The notes beneath the pieces are model-generated. The model ran no database searches. It had not been told where the DNA came from and worked only from the letters and a program-made list of their open reading frames with translations. From the NCBI RefSeq assembly GCF_003590855.1, contig NZ_QYUP01000150.1, forward strand, positions 1 through 56,925: a DNA stretch of 56,925 nt. The letters are read 5' to 3'. The stretch is from Massilia cavernae. GTDB lineage: Bacteria > Pseudomonadota > Gammaproteobacteria > Burkholderiales > Burkholderiaceae_D. Positions 8,033 to 17,900 of this stretch are shown here, in pieces. Within the stretch, counting starts at the first letter, position 1. The number at the start of each line of letters is the position of its first letter. A program made the translations under genes and the position numbers.

Positions 8033-9997
8033 TCAAGCCGCCAGCTTCTCCTTTACCTCGCGCCGGCTGCGCGGGAACTTCAGGTAATACCGCAGCCCCT
8101 TGCCCGGCGCGCTCTCGACCCGCACCGTGCCGCCCAGCGGCCCGGTCACCAGGTTGTACAGGATGTGCGCCCCCAGGCCGCTGCCGCCCTGCCCGCGCCG
8201 GGTGGTAAAGAACGGGTCGAACAGCTTGCCCAGCACCTCCTCGTCCATGCCGGCGCCGTCATCGCTGTAATCGAACACCACCATCTCGTCCTCCAGCGCC
8301 ACCTCGATGCGGATCTGGCCGGCCTGCGTGCGCTCATACCCGTGTACCAGCGAGTTCATGATCATGTTGGTTACGATCTGCGACACCGCGCCCGGGAAGC
8401 TTTCGAGATGGATGTCGGCGGCGCAGGCCACCTCCACTTTCACCGGCCGTCCCTTCAGCTTCGGCTGCAGCGACAGCAGCACTTCATCGAGATAACTCTT
8501 CAGCCGGAAGGTGCGGATATCGTCGGACGACTGGTCCACCGCCACCTGCTTGAAGCTGCGCACCAGCGCCGCGGCGCGCTGGGTGTTGGTGGTCATGATG
8601 CGCAGCGACTGGTCGACGATGTCCAGGAACTGCTGCAGGCTGTCCTCGGTAATCTCGCCGGCGGCAAGCTCCTCGCGCGTGAGCTTGAGTTCCTGCACCA
8701 GGTGGCTGGTCGCGGTGACGCAGATGCCGAGCGGCGTATTGATTTCGTGCGCCACGCCGGCCACCAGCCGACCCAGCGACGCCAGCTTCTCCTGGCGCAC
8801 CAGCTCCGACTGCGCTTCCTGCAGCGCGGTCAGCGCCGAATTCAGTGCCGCGTTCCGGTTTTCGAGGTTCTCCTTGGCGGCGATGGTGGCCAGGTCGGCC
8901 TGCATGCGCGCCAGCGCCACCGCCACGTGGCTGGCCATGAAGGCCAGCAGTTCAAGGTCGGTGGCGGTGTAGAGGATCGCCGGGTCGTAGCTCTGGACGA
9001 TGATCACGCCGTAGGCCTGGTCGTTCACCAGCATCGGCGCGCCCATCCAGCTGGCGATGTCGGTGCAGCCGAGCGGCTCGTCGACCACGCCGTCCGCCAC
9101 CAGCTTCGCGAAGCCCGGGCCGTCGTGCAGGGTGGCTTTTTTACTCGCCAGTACATACGAACTCATACTGAGTCCGTAGGCGGCGTTGGATGCGGGCGCG
9201 TCGCCATGCTTCTGGTCGACGAAGTAAGGGATGCTGATGTCGCCCGATTCGGGGTGGTACAGCGCGATCAGGAAGTTATCCGCGACCACAAGCTCGCTGA
9301 TGATCCGGTGCAGGCTGGCCGACAGCTGGTTCGATTCGATGGCCGACGCCGACAGGTTGGCGATTTCGTACAGCGCGTGCTGGACCGACTCAGCGCGGCG
9401 GCGCTCGGCCACCTCGTGCGCCAGCAGCGCGGTGCGCTCCTGCACCGCTTTCTCCAGCCTGTCCATGCTCTGCAGGCCCTGCAGCGCGTTCGACACATGG
9501 TTCGCGATCAGCGAGAACAGCGCCTGGTCCTCGTCGCTGTAGGTATATTCAGGGGCATAGCTCTGGATGACGATGGCGCCCAGCGCCTGCTGCTGCTGGT
9601 CGAGCAGCGGGCAGCCCATCCAGTGTTCCGCCATCGAGCCGTGGCCCCAGCCGTTGCCATCCTCGCCGCCCAGCGCATTATTCTCGTCGGCGGTCATGAC
9701 CAGGTTGCGGCGATTCAGCAGCACCCAGGCGGTCGGCGACTCGTTGGCCGTGGCAAGCATGACTTTCTCGTTCGGGTCGGGCGTTTCGTCGCGCTCGTCG
9801 ACGAAGTACACGAAGCGCACCGAGCCGTCCTCGCGGTTGCTGAGCGCCACGTAGAAGTTAGCGGCGTACATGATGCGCCCCAGCGAGCGGTGCACGGCAC
9901 GGATGAATTCGGTGATATCGACGCAGGTGGTCGACAGCTGCGCGATTTCCAGCACCATGGACTGCACTGCTTCTAGGCGTTTGAGTCGGCTTTCCAT
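8033..9997 (-). CDS. GAF-domain sensor histidine kinase
   Basis: A 654-residue soluble histidine kinase. Two GAF-like sensor domains occupy about residues 20-190 and 215-395, joined by helical linkers (LEKAVQERTALLAHEVAERRRAES and a similar second coil). The dimerisation domain has LASLGRLVAGVAHEINTPLGI with phospho-His about 417. The ATPase domain has N-box IVTNMIMNSLVHGY, G1 box DYSDDGAGMDEE, F box FDPFFTTRRG and G2 GGSGLGAHI. No transmembrane helix is seen. The ATG at 9997 is preferred because upstream in-frame codons run into the GGGGACAGACCCC repeat array. It has no receiver of its own; the convergent HD-GYP regulator is a candidate partner, unproven. Confidence 0.9.
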   Translation of the reverse strand: MESRLKRLEAVQSMVLEIAQLSTTCVDITEFIRAVHRSLGRIMYAANFYVALSNREDGSVRFVYFVDERDETPDPNEKVMLATANESPTAWVLLNRRNLVMTADENNALGGEDGNGWGHGSMAEHWMGCPLLDQQQQALGAIVIQSYAPEYTYSDEDQALFSLIANHVSNALQGLQSMDRLEKAVQERTALLAHEVAERRRAESVQHALYEIANLSASAIESNQLSASLHRIISELVVADNFLIALYHPESGDISIPYFVDQKHGDAPASNAAYGLSMSSYVLASKKATLHDGPGFAKLVADGVVDEPLGCTDIASWMGAPMLVNDQAYGVIIVQSYDPAILYTATDLELLAFMASHVAVALARMQADLATIAAKENLENRNAALNSALTALQEAQSELVRQEKLASLGRLVAGVAHEINTPLGICVTATSHLVQELKLTREELAAGEITEDSLQQFLDIVDQSLRIMTTNTQRAAALVRSFKQVAVDQSSDDIRTFRLKSYLDEVLLSLQPKLKGRPVKVEVACAADIHLESFPGAVSQIVTNMIMNSLVHGYERTQAGQIRIEVALEDEMVVFDYSDDGAGMDEEVLGKLFDPFFTTRRGQGGSGLGAHILYNLVTGPLGGTVRVESAPGKGLRYYLKFPRSRREVKEKLAA

Positions 9998-10107
9998 CAA
10001 TTTCCCTTTAATAATGCGCTCAGGAAATACTATCAGTACCCGATGGAAAAGCGAAGGCCGATCAAGCGCCAAGTCCGGTGGCAGGCCCCATTTCGGCGAA
10101 ACTTGCC

Positions 10108-10215
10108 ACAAATCGGGGACAGACCCGGGGACAGACCCCACATCGGGGACAGACCCCAAGTTCGGGGTCTGTCCCCGATGTGGGGTCACCGTGACCCGGT
10201 CTGTCCCCGAATTTC
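10108..10215. repeat. GGGGACAGACCCC palindrome array
   Basis: A cluster of GGGGACAGACC(C) units and their reverse complement. Its core is a perfect inverted repeat with 23-base arms (10135-10157 and 10164-10186) around a six-base loop, and a further GTCTGTCCCCGA copy follows at about 10199. It sits between two genes read on the minus strand and should form a very stable hairpin in RNA or DNA. It resembles a REP-like dispersed element. Confidence 0.75.
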
Positions 10216-10221
10216 GGACGA

Positions 10222-10716
10222 TCAGCGCGGAGCGCGGAAGCCGGCTTCGATCCAGCTGGCGGCGCTGGTAGAGGTTAGTTTGAAAGTGGGCGCCACGCGC
10301 ACCTGCGCCAGCTGCTCGCCCATCTCGTCGATGGCCGCCAGCAGCGCGTAAGGATGGTCGTCGTCGGGGACGATGTCGAGCGTTACCTTGATCACGGCGC
10401 CATCGATCGCGACCACCGTGCTCTTGTGCAGCTGGGAGTGCAGCTGCTGTTCATGGCGGCGCAGCACTTCCGACGCCGTCTTGACCAGGGTGTTGAACGC
10501 CGCCGTATCAAGCGGTTTCGGGTTCTTCTTGTCGCGGCCCATCGTCCAGGGCCCGACCAGCGCCGGTTCCGGCTCGCCGTCCTTGATCATCGCCACCGCC
10601 CAGCCTTCGTCATCTTCATTCTTGATCACGCGGGCGGTCCAGCCATTTCCCTGCCACAGACGCGGCTCCTGGACCGGAGCACCTTCCTCAGGTCCTTCTG
10701 ATACTTCATCACTCAT
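10222..10716 (-). CDS. Conserved hypothetical acidic protein
   Basis: A 164-residue soluble protein with no signal or membrane segment. The N-terminal third is acidic (MSDEVSEGPEEGAPVQEP), followed by RLWQGNGWTARVIKNEDDEGWAVAMIKDGEPEPALVGPWTMGRDKKNPKPLD and a C-terminal part with alternating strands and helices (KVTLDIVPDDDHPYALLAAIDEMGEQLAQVRV). I do not recognise a named family. Codon use and GC content fit the chromosome and no stops interrupt it, so it looks real. It is followed by the palindrome array, with the GAF histidine kinase beyond on the same strand. Confidence 0.65.
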   Translation of the reverse strand: MSDEVSEGPEEGAPVQEPRLWQGNGWTARVIKNEDDEGWAVAMIKDGEPEPALVGPWTMGRDKKNPKPLDTAAFNTLVKTASEVLRRHEQQLHSQLHKSTVVAIDGAVIKVTLDIVPDDDHPYALLAAIDEMGEQLAQVRVAPTFKLTSTSAASWIEAGFRAPR

Positions 10717-10805
10717 TTTTCGTTACTTTATATCATCACCAACGGAGACACGGATGATAGACCAAATCCGCCCATGCGCACAGCGCGCACACGAAAAACC
10801 TCGGT

Positions 10806-11009
10806 TCAGGCGGGCAGCGCTTCATCGGCCCGGATGCCGGGCAGGCGCGGGGGCAGCACCGGCGGACGCAGCGGTATGACAAACGGGTCAATCGCCGGTT
10901 GCGGCGAGTGGTAACAGAAGGGATTGATGATGATCGGCGGGACGGCCGGCGGCGCCGACGGCGGCCCCTTGGATCCGCCACCCGCCACCACGGAACGATC
11001 GTGTCGCAT
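10806..11009 (-). CDS. Small proline-rich hypothetical protein
   Basis: A possible 67-residue protein beginning MRHDRSVVAGGGSKGPPSAPPAVPPIIINP, with many prolines and no recognisable domain. The ATG at 11009 is preceded by a GGGGGAT ribosome-binding-like sequence, which is the main support; longer in-frame versions have no such site. It lies upstream of, and in the same strand as, the acidic protein gene with a 89-base gap. Alternatively this stretch is a noncoding region with a chance open frame. Confidence 0.4.
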   Translation of the reverse strand: MRHDRSVVAGGGSKGPPSAPPAVPPIIINPFCYHSPQPAIDPFVIPLRPPVLPPRLPGIRADEALPA

Positions 11010-11214
11010 AGATCCCCCAAAAGCAAAGCAGGCATTCAGTATAGGAAATATGTGCGCGTATTCAAGCCGCCTGGAGGGGCAAGCTGTTCGTCCGGGCTTT
11101 CCGCTCGCCCATCCCGTCGAAAAAGCATTCTGTCGCAATCCAATGGCTGATGCATATGGGCATGGCTACAGTGGAGCCATACCAACGACACACACGTCAA
11201 CCAAGAGGCCCGCC

Positions 11215-11589
11215 ATGAGAAAGATCCTTCCCTTCGTTATCCTGTTCCTGGTCGCCCTGCTCGCCTGGGACATGCTCGACAACAGCAACTTCGTCGTCGA
11301 CGTCGATGGCGACGAGTTCGGCGGGCCGCTGGGCGCCCTGCTTGGGATGGTGTTCGGCAGCATCGGCCTGATCATCGGCGTGGTGGTTGCAGTGTGCGTC
11401 GCGGCCCTGCTTGCAGTGGTGTTCGCCGGCGTCGGCGTGATCGTGATCGGCGCGCTGGCCCTGGCCGCGGTGCTTGCGCTGCTGGCGGTCTCGCCGCTGC
11501 TGCTGCCGATCCTGATCCCGGTCGCGATCGTCTGGTTCTTCATGAGCCGCTCGCGCCGCAACCGGATGCGCGCCGAACCAGCGGTTTAA
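11215..11589 (+). CDS. Small multi-pass membrane protein
   Basis: A 124-residue very hydrophobic protein. A first segment (ILPFVILFLVALLAW) is followed by a short acidic loop (DNSNFVVDVDGDEFGG), then two or three more helices rich in Gly, Ala, Val and Leu (GSIGLIIGVVVAVCVAALLAVVFAGVGVIVIGALALAAVLALLAV and LLLPILIPVAIVWFFM), and a basic tail RSRRNRMR. It is an inner membrane protein of unknown role. The start at 11215 follows a plausible AAGAGG site; upstream extension runs through non-coding sequence. It stands alone and converges with the phosphoesterase gene. Confidence 0.7.
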   Translation: MRKILPFVILFLVALLAWDMLDNSNFVVDVDGDEFGGPLGALLGMVFGSIGLIIGVVVAVCVAALLAVVFAGVGVIVIGALALAAVLALLAVSPLLLPILIPVAIVWFFMSRSRRNRMRAEPAV

Positions 11590-11599
11590 TCCGGCTGGA

Positions 11600-12343
11600 T
11601 CAGATCCCCTCCACCAGCCGCATCGCAAACACGATCGGCAATCCCTCCGCGATCACGCGCCGCGCCGCGGCGCCGTGATCGTAAGGCACCCTGAAGTAAG
11701 ACAGCTCGCGCTTCTCGTCATCGAACATCGCATAACAGGCCGCGCAGTTTCCGTCGCGCGGCTGTCCCACCGATCCCGGAATCACAAGGTACTGGTGCTG
11801 CGGCGCGATCCGCACCTTCATCCCGTCGCGCGGCGTGTGCGATCCCATGCGGCCGTCGTCGGCACGCCGGTACAGCGACGGCGCATGCACGTGGCCCGAG
11901 AACACCATGCGGCTGCGGCTGGCGCGCAGGCTGCGCTCCGCCTCCTCCAGCCCGGTGACGTACTCCCACTTTTCCGGCTGGTGCGCGCTGGCGTGCACGA
12001 ACATCATGTTTCCAAGCTCGCTGGTCAGCGGCAGCGCGTCGAGGAAGGCCAGCTGTCCAGGTTTGAGCCGCGCGCGCGTCCAGTCGATCACTTCGCGCGC
12101 TTCCGCATGCATGCCCGAACGCGAAGGCACCGACACCGCCTGGTCATGGTTGCCGCGCACCGCGACCGCGCCGCGCGCCACGTGGTCCATCACGGTGTCG
12201 ATCACCGCTTCCGGGTCGGCGCCATAGCCCACCAGGTCGCCGGTGAACGCATACCGGTCGGCGCCGCGCACCCTGGCATGCGCCAGGCAGGCATCGAGCG
12301 CCTCGCGGTTGGCGTGCAGGTCGGTCAGGAGGGCGAGGCGCAT
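11600..12343 (-). CDS. Calcineurin-like metallophosphoesterase
   Basis: A 247-residue phosphoesterase with the metal motifs in order: DLHAN near residue 8, GDLVGYGADP near 38, GNHD near 68, and the late GHVHAP near 148. This spacing matches the YfcE/diadenosine-tetraphosphatase-like group that hydrolyses phosphodiesters or phosphomonoesters in the cytoplasm. The tail LVIPGSVGQPRDGNCAACYAMFD is also typical. The substrate cannot be told. Its ATG lies one base after the queC stop, so the two are almost certainly co-transcribed, although no functional link with queuosine is known. Confidence 0.87.
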   Translation of the reverse strand: MRLALLTDLHANREALDACLAHARVRGADRYAFTGDLVGYGADPEAVIDTVMDHVARGAVAVRGNHDQAVSVPSRSGMHAEAREVIDWTRARLKPGQLAFLDALPLTSELGNMMFVHASAHQPEKWEYVTGLEEAERSLRASRSRMVFSGHVHAPSLYRRADDGRMGSHTPRDGMKVRIAPQHQYLVIPGSVGQPRDGNCAACYAMFDDEKRELSYFRVPYDHGAAARRVIAEGLPIVFAMRLVEGI

Positions 12344-12344
12344 G

Positions 12345-13058
12345 CTAGGCCGCCTTTTCGCCCCTGGCGTACTGCTGGTAGCCGCGCGCGCGCAGTTCGC
12401 AGGCCGGGCAGGTGCCGCAGCCATAGCCCCAGTCGTGCAGCGCGCCGCGCTCGCCCAGGTAGCAGGTGTGCGTTTCAGTGCGGATCAGGTCCACCAGCGC
12501 CTTGCCGCCGGCCTGCTCCGCCAGCTCCCAGGTCTGGGCCTTGTCGATCCACATCAGCGGCGTTTCGACTTTCAGGCGCGTGGCCATGCCGAGGTTCAGC
12601 GCCACCTGCAGCGCCTTCATGGTGTCGTCGCGGCAGTCCGGATAGCCCGAGAAATCGGTCTCGCACATGCCGCCTACCAGCACTGTCAGCCCGCGCCGGT
12701 AGGCCAGCGTGGCGGCCACCATCATGAACATCAGGTTGCGCCCAGGGACGAAGGTGTTGGGCAAGCCATTGGCCTGCATCGCGATCTCGACGTCGCTGGT
12801 CAGCGCGGTATCGGAGATCTGCCCGATCAGGCCCAGGTCGATCATGTGGTCCTCGCCAAGCCGCGCGTCCCATTCGGGGCGCAGCGCGCGCATCCCGGCC
12901 AGCACCGCCGGGCGCACTTCCAGTTCCACCGCATGGCGCTGGCCGTAGTCGAAGCCGATGGTCTCGACGCGCGGATAGCGCTCAAGCGCCCAGGCCAGGC
13001 AGGTGGTGGAGTCTTGTCCTCCGCTGAAAAGGACGAGGGCGGTGTCAGCTTGATGCAT
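12345..13058 (-). CDS. queC: 7-cyano-7-deazaguanine synthase QueC
   Basis: A 237-residue ATP-dependent enzyme that converts 7-carboxy-7-deazaguanine to preQ0 in the queuosine tRNA-modification pathway. It shows the PP-loop motif [11 protein letters not shown] near residue 12, the FDYGQRH segment, [12 protein letters not shown], the [15 protein letters not shown] loop, and the C-terminal zinc-binding cysteines in CYLGERG and CGTCPAC. Length and order agree with the family. The ATG at 13058 gives a normal N terminus. It is divergent from tamA with only about 80 bases between, in which no preQ1 riboswitch was recognised; queD and queE are not adjacent. Confidence 0.95.
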   Translation of the reverse strand: MHQADTALVLFSGGQDSTTCLAWALERYPRVETIGFDYGQRHAVELEVRPAVLAGMRALRPEWDARLGEDHMIDLGLIGQISDTALTSDVEIAMQANGLPNTFVPGRNLMFMMVAATLAYRRGLTVLVGGMCETDFSGYPDCRDDTMKALQVALNLGMATRLKVETPLMWIDKAQTWELAEQAGGKALVDLIRTETHTCYLGERGALHDWGYGCGTCPACELRARGYQQYARGEKAA

Positions 13059-13139
13059 ATGAGTTTTCCAGGTTAGACGTTCGCCATCTTCTTGGCCGAT
13101 CCGGTAATATGTTTTCAACATTTTCCCAGACGGAGAGAC

Positions 13140-14990
13140 ATGTTTCTCGCATTACCAAAAACCAGCGCAGCGAAGGCGGGGCGATCACGAATTTTGGCAC
13201 AGATTGCCCTCACCGTGTTCGCGCTGCCGGCCACCTGCGCGGCCCAGGCGCAAGGCGTGCAGTACACGGTCGACATCCAGGCTCCAGGCCGCCTGGATGA
13301 CCTGCTCGAAACAAACCTCGACCTGGTGCGCTGGCGCGGCAACCCGCGCCTCGACCAGGACCAGCTCCTGCGGCTCGTAAAGGACGCGCCCGAACAGGCG
13401 CGCACGCTGGTCGCCACCGAAGGCTACTACTCGCCGAAGATCAGTTCCGGCCTCGATACCAGCACGCCGGTGCAAGTGGCGCGCGTCATCGTCGATCCGG
13501 GCGAGCCTGTGCTGGTGGGCGACCTTGACCTGGTGCTGCGCGGCTTCGAGCCGCTCGACCCTTCGGCGAAGCGCATCGACGCCGCCACCCTGCGCAACAA
13601 TTGGACCCTTGGCGTGGGTTCGCGCTTCCGCACCACCGACTGGGAAGCGGCCAAGCGCAACCTGCTGCGCCAGGTGATGCAGACCCGCTACCCGCGCGCC
13701 CAGCTGGCCGAATCGCGCGCGGTGGTCGATCCCGACGCGCGCCGCGCGATGCTGTACGTGGCCGTCGACAGCGGCCCCGAGGTGCGCTACGAGGGCCTGC
13801 GCATCGAGGGCCTGTCGCGCTATCCGTCCCACATCGTCACCAACCTCAACCTGATCAAGCCGGGCGACGAATACAGCGAGGCGGCGATGCAGGCACTCCA
13901 GGCACGCCTGCAGGACACCGGCTACTTCAGCAGCGTCGAAGTGGGCGTCGACATGAGCGCCGCGCTGGAGGAGAACATCGACCAGCTGCAGGATGAACAG
14001 CAAGGCGCGCCCAGGGCGGCGCAGCAGAATCCCACCCTGCTGCCGCTGCTGGTGCGCGTCACCGAAAACAAGCAGCGCAACGCCTCGGTGGGCCTGGGTT
14101 ATTCGACCAACACCGGCGCGCGCGCCCAGGTCAATTACGACGACCTGAACGTGCGCGGCCTGCGCATGAAGAGCAACGTGATCGCCGAGAGCAAGCGCCA
14201 GGAAGCGCGCGCCGACTTCTACGTGCCGACCAGCGCCAGCGGCTACAACGACAGCTTCGGCGCGGGCTTCGAACGCACCGACCTGCGCGGCGAAATCACC
14301 CGCGTGGCCACCGCCGCGGTGCGCCGCGCCTGGGGCACGCCGCTGATGGAACGCAGCCTGACGCTGGAGTACCTGAGCGAACAGCGCGACATCGACAACA
14401 TCCCGACCACCAAGAGCAAGAGCGTGCCGCTCACCTACAGCATCACCAAGCGCGCCGTCGACAACCTGGTGCTGCCGACCCGCGGCTACGTCGCCAACGT
14501 ACAGCTCGGAGGCGCCCTGCTGCCGGTGTGGACCGACGAACGCTTTATCCGCGCCAGCGCGCGCGTGGCCTACTACCGGCCGCTGACGGTCGCCACCTCG
14601 CTGATCCTGCGCGCTGAAGCAGGCATATTGGCGTCGAAGGAAAAGGAAGGCGTGCCAGGCACCTTCCTGTTCCGCGCCGGCGGCGACCAGTCGGTGCGCG
14701 GCTACCCCTACCAATCGCTCGGCATCCAGGAAGGCAACGCCATCGTGGGCGGGCGCTATATGCTGACCGGCAGCGCCGAATACCAGTACTGGTTCAAGCC
14801 GCCGTGGGGCGTGGCGGTCTTTGTCGACGCGGGCAACGCGGGCGACAAATTCGGCGATCTGAAACCCGCGTACGGCGTCGGCGTGGGCGCGCGCTGGCGC
14901 AGCCCGGTCGGCCCGATCAACGTCGACCTTGCGTATGGCGAAGCAATCAACAAAGCGCGCCTGCACTTCTCTGTCGGATTTACCTTCTGA
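13140..14990 (+). CDS. tamA: TamA outer membrane assembly factor (Omp85 family)
   Basis: A 616-residue outer membrane protein of the BamA/TamA family, which with TamB helps place proteins or lipids in the outer membrane. A signal sequence lies at residues 1-39 or so (ending ATCAAQAQ), then three POTRA-type domains to about residue 290 (for example [36 protein letters not shown]), then a 16-strand barrel with the conserved VRGYPYQS loop (L6, VRGY) and a terminal LHFSVGFTF beta-signal ending in phenylalanine. The ATG at 13140 has a CGGAGAGA ribosome binding site. The stop overlaps the tamB start (TGATGA), showing a tamAB operon. Confidence 0.93.
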   Translation: MFLALPKTSAAKAGRSRILAQIALTVFALPATCAAQAQGVQYTVDIQAPGRLDDLLETNLDLVRWRGNPRLDQDQLLRLVKDAPEQARTLVATEGYYSPKISSGLDTSTPVQVARVIVDPGEPVLVGDLDLVLRGFEPLDPSAKRIDAATLRNNWTLGVGSRFRTTDWEAAKRNLLRQVMQTRYPRAQLAESRAVVDPDARRAMLYVAVDSGPEVRYEGLRIEGLSRYPSHIVTNLNLIKPGDEYSEAAMQALQARLQDTGYFSSVEVGVDMSAALEENIDQLQDEQQGAPRAAQQNPTLLPLLVRVTENKQRNASVGLGYSTNTGARAQVNYDDLNVRGLRMKSNVIAESKRQEARADFYVPTSASGYNDSFGAGFERTDLRGEITRVATAAVRRAWGTPLMERSLTLEYLSEQRDIDNIPTTKSKSVPLTYSITKRAVDNLVLPTRGYVANVQLGGALLPVWTDERFIRASARVAYYRPLTVATSLILRAEAGILASKEKEGVPGTFLFRAGGDQSVRGYPYQSLGIQEGNAIVGGRYMLTGSAEYQYWFKPPWGVAVFVDAGNAGDKFGDLKPAYGVGVGARWRSPVGPINVDLAYGEAINKARLHFSVGFTF

Positions 14991-17900
14991 TGACTACCGA
15001 AGAAACCACCACTATGGCGCCGGCCGCGGCGCCCCGGCGCTGGCCGAAACGGCTCGCGATCGGGCTCGCCGCCACCGGCGTCGTGCTCGGCGCGGCGTAC
15101 TGGTATCTTGGGCGCGAGACCACGCTGCAGATGATCGTGCAGCGCATCGCCAACGCAAGCGGCGGCAGCATCGTCATCACTGGCGTCACAGGCTCGCTGT
15201 ACGGCGCCATGCACATGGAGCACGTGGTGTACCGCAGCCCGGAGCAGCTGATCACCGCCGACAAGGTCGACATCGACTGGTCGCCCTGGCAGTACCTCAC
15301 CAGCGGGGTCGCGATCAGCAAGCTGCACGTGGCCAGCGTGCGCACGGAGACGCTGAAAAAATCGGAACCGCCCAAGATGCCTGAATCGCTGGCGCCGCCG
15401 TTCGCCCTCCACATCGGCGACGCGCGCATCGCGAAGCTGACGATGGTCACCCAGGGCGCCACGACCGTGATCGGCGACGCCCGCTTCAAGCTGGACAGCG
15501 ACAGGTTGCAATGGCAGCTGCGCGACGCCAGCGCGCTAACGCCCTGGGGCCGCGCCGCCGCAAACGGCACTATCGGCTCGCAGCGCCCGTTCAAGCTCGA
15601 TGCAACCGCCACCCTGGTCCAGACCGAAGTGAAGGCCGGCCAGAAGCCCGCGCAACTGAGCTTGCGCGCTACTGGCGACCTGGCAGCCACCCAGCTGACC
15701 GCCAGCGGCCAGGCCGGCAAGGCTGTCGGCGACGCGAAGCTGACGCTGGCGCCGTTCGAGCCGATCCCGCTGCGCGCCATGACCATCAACGGCCGCAACA
15801 TCGACCCCGGCTTCTTCAACCCTGCCCTGCCGACCGCGGACCTGGCGCTTGCCGTCACCGCCAGCGTCAAGGCCGACCGCAGCGTGACCGGCACGGTCAG
15901 CATCGTCAACAGCGGCACTGTCGGCCCGCTCGACCGCGAACTGCTTCCGCTGCGCGAGATGCGCGGCCGCCTGGGCGGCAACCTGAATGCGATGCAGATC
16001 GACGACGTGCTGCTGGACATGGGCGCGGCCGGCAAGTTCGCCGGCCGCGGCGCAGTGCAGCACGGCCCCGACGAGACAGGCATCGGGGCCGTGCAGTTCA
16101 AGCTGCACACCGACAGGATCGACCTGAAGGCAATCCACAGCCGCATGAAAACCACCGCCATTGCGGGCGACATCCAGTTGGCCAACCTTGGCAAGGTGCA
16201 GAATATCAGCGCTCAGCTGTCCGAGCGCGGCATGCGGGTGGACGCGGCGGCCACGCTAGAGAACCAGCTGCTGCAGATCCAGCATGCGCGCCTCGTCGCC
16301 GGCACCGGCCGCGTCGACCTGGCCGGCAGCGCCAGCCTGGCCGGCAAGCGCGATTTCAAGGTCGTGGCCACGGCTTCGCGCTTCAATCCGGCGGCCTTCG
16401 GCGACTACCCTGCCGCCGACATCAATGCCGCGGTCAATGCCAGCGGCGCGCTCGCGCCCGAATGGAAGGTGGCGTCAAGCTTCACGCTGCACCCGAGCCG
16501 CCTGTTCGGCCAGCCCTTGTCGGGCCAGGGCCGTTTCAACGCCGACGCAAAGCACGTCAGCGGGGTCGACGCCACGCTGGCGATGGGCGGAAACACCGTC
16601 GCCCTGCGCGGCGCGTTTGGCGCGCCCGGCGAGCGCCTGCTCTGGAATGTCGACGCGAAGCAGCTGTCGGCGCTGCGCAGCGACCTGTACGGCGCCCTGG
16701 CCGCAAACGGCGTCGTCACCGGGACCATGGAACAGCCGCGCACCACCTTTGTTGCCGATGCTCGTGGACTTGGCTGGGTTGCCAAGGCGCGCAAGGCGAA
16801 CAACAGCGTGCTGCGCGCAAGCGGCGAAGCCTGGCTGGCCAAGGCGAGTGCCAAGGCAGTAGCGCGCGACATCAACATCAGGGCCGCCGGCACGGCAAAG
16901 GGCTTCGACCCTGCCGCATTCGGATCGCCGGTGGCGGGCAGCATCAACGGCAGCTTCGACGCCAGCGGGCGCCTCGGCAAGGACTGGGGCGGCAGCGCCG
17001 GCGTCACGCTGCAGGAATCGACGCTGTCGAAAGCGCCCTTGTGGGGCCACGCCCGGCTGGCGGGCAGCGCACAGCGCATCGCCAGCGCCGACGTCGACCT
17101 GCATGTCGGGCCAAACGTGCTTGCCGCGCGCGGCGCGTTCGGCGCGCCTGCCGACCGGCTGGACTGGCGTATCGACGCCGGCCAGCTTGCCGTCCTTGGC
17201 GGCGATTTCGCCGGCGCACTGAAAGGCTCGGGCACGCTGTCCGGAACCGCGAAGGCGCCCGCGCTGACCGCATCGCTCGAAGGCCAGAACCTGAAAGTGC
17301 TGGGCATCCACCAGGCCAAGGCGCTGCGCGCCAGCGTGAACCTGGGCGCACGGCTTGGCGGCGCCACGCCGATGGTGTCGGACGTCGAAGTCACCGGCTA
17401 CACCAGCGGCAGCACCCGCATCGACAGCGCGCGCCTGAAGACCACCGGCACGCGCGCGGCCCACACCATCAGCCTCGCGGCGCGCGGCGAAGCCTTCGAC
17501 GCCTCCACCCAAGTGAGGGGCGGCTGGAATGGCGACGCCTGGGACGGCGTGGTCGATGCGCTGCAGAACCGCGGGCGCTACGCCTTCACCCTGAAGCAGC
17601 CCACGCCGTTGCGGCTGGCGGTGGCGCCTGGCGCGGGAGCGCTGGGCCTGATGCGCCCGCAACAGATCGCGCTGAACAACGCGGTGATCGCGCTCCCGGC
17701 AGGCACCATCGCCATCGCGTCGCTGTCCAAGGACGGCGCCCGCTGGAGCAGCAAGGGCGCCGCCAACGGCGTGCCGCTCAATTACGTGGCCCAGTTTTCG
17801 CCGGCGATGCGCGACAACGTCACCGGCGACTTGACGCTCGGCGGCGACTGGAGCCTCGACCTGCAGGCGGGCGGCACGCCCCAGCTGGCCGGCATGGTGC

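Noticed and set aside
8165..9976. 603-residue open frame opposite the GAF histidine kinase
   Set aside because: Entirely antisense to a kinase with all catalytic boxes; composition (Arg, His, Gln, Leu) is a shadow pattern.
13059..13139. preQ1 riboswitch in front of queC
   Set aside because: The 80-base gap shows no compact pseudoknot with A-rich tail; nothing supports one.
13185..14966. 593-residue frame antisense to tamA
   Set aside because: Shadow of the tamA reading frame with no ribosome binding site or known motif.
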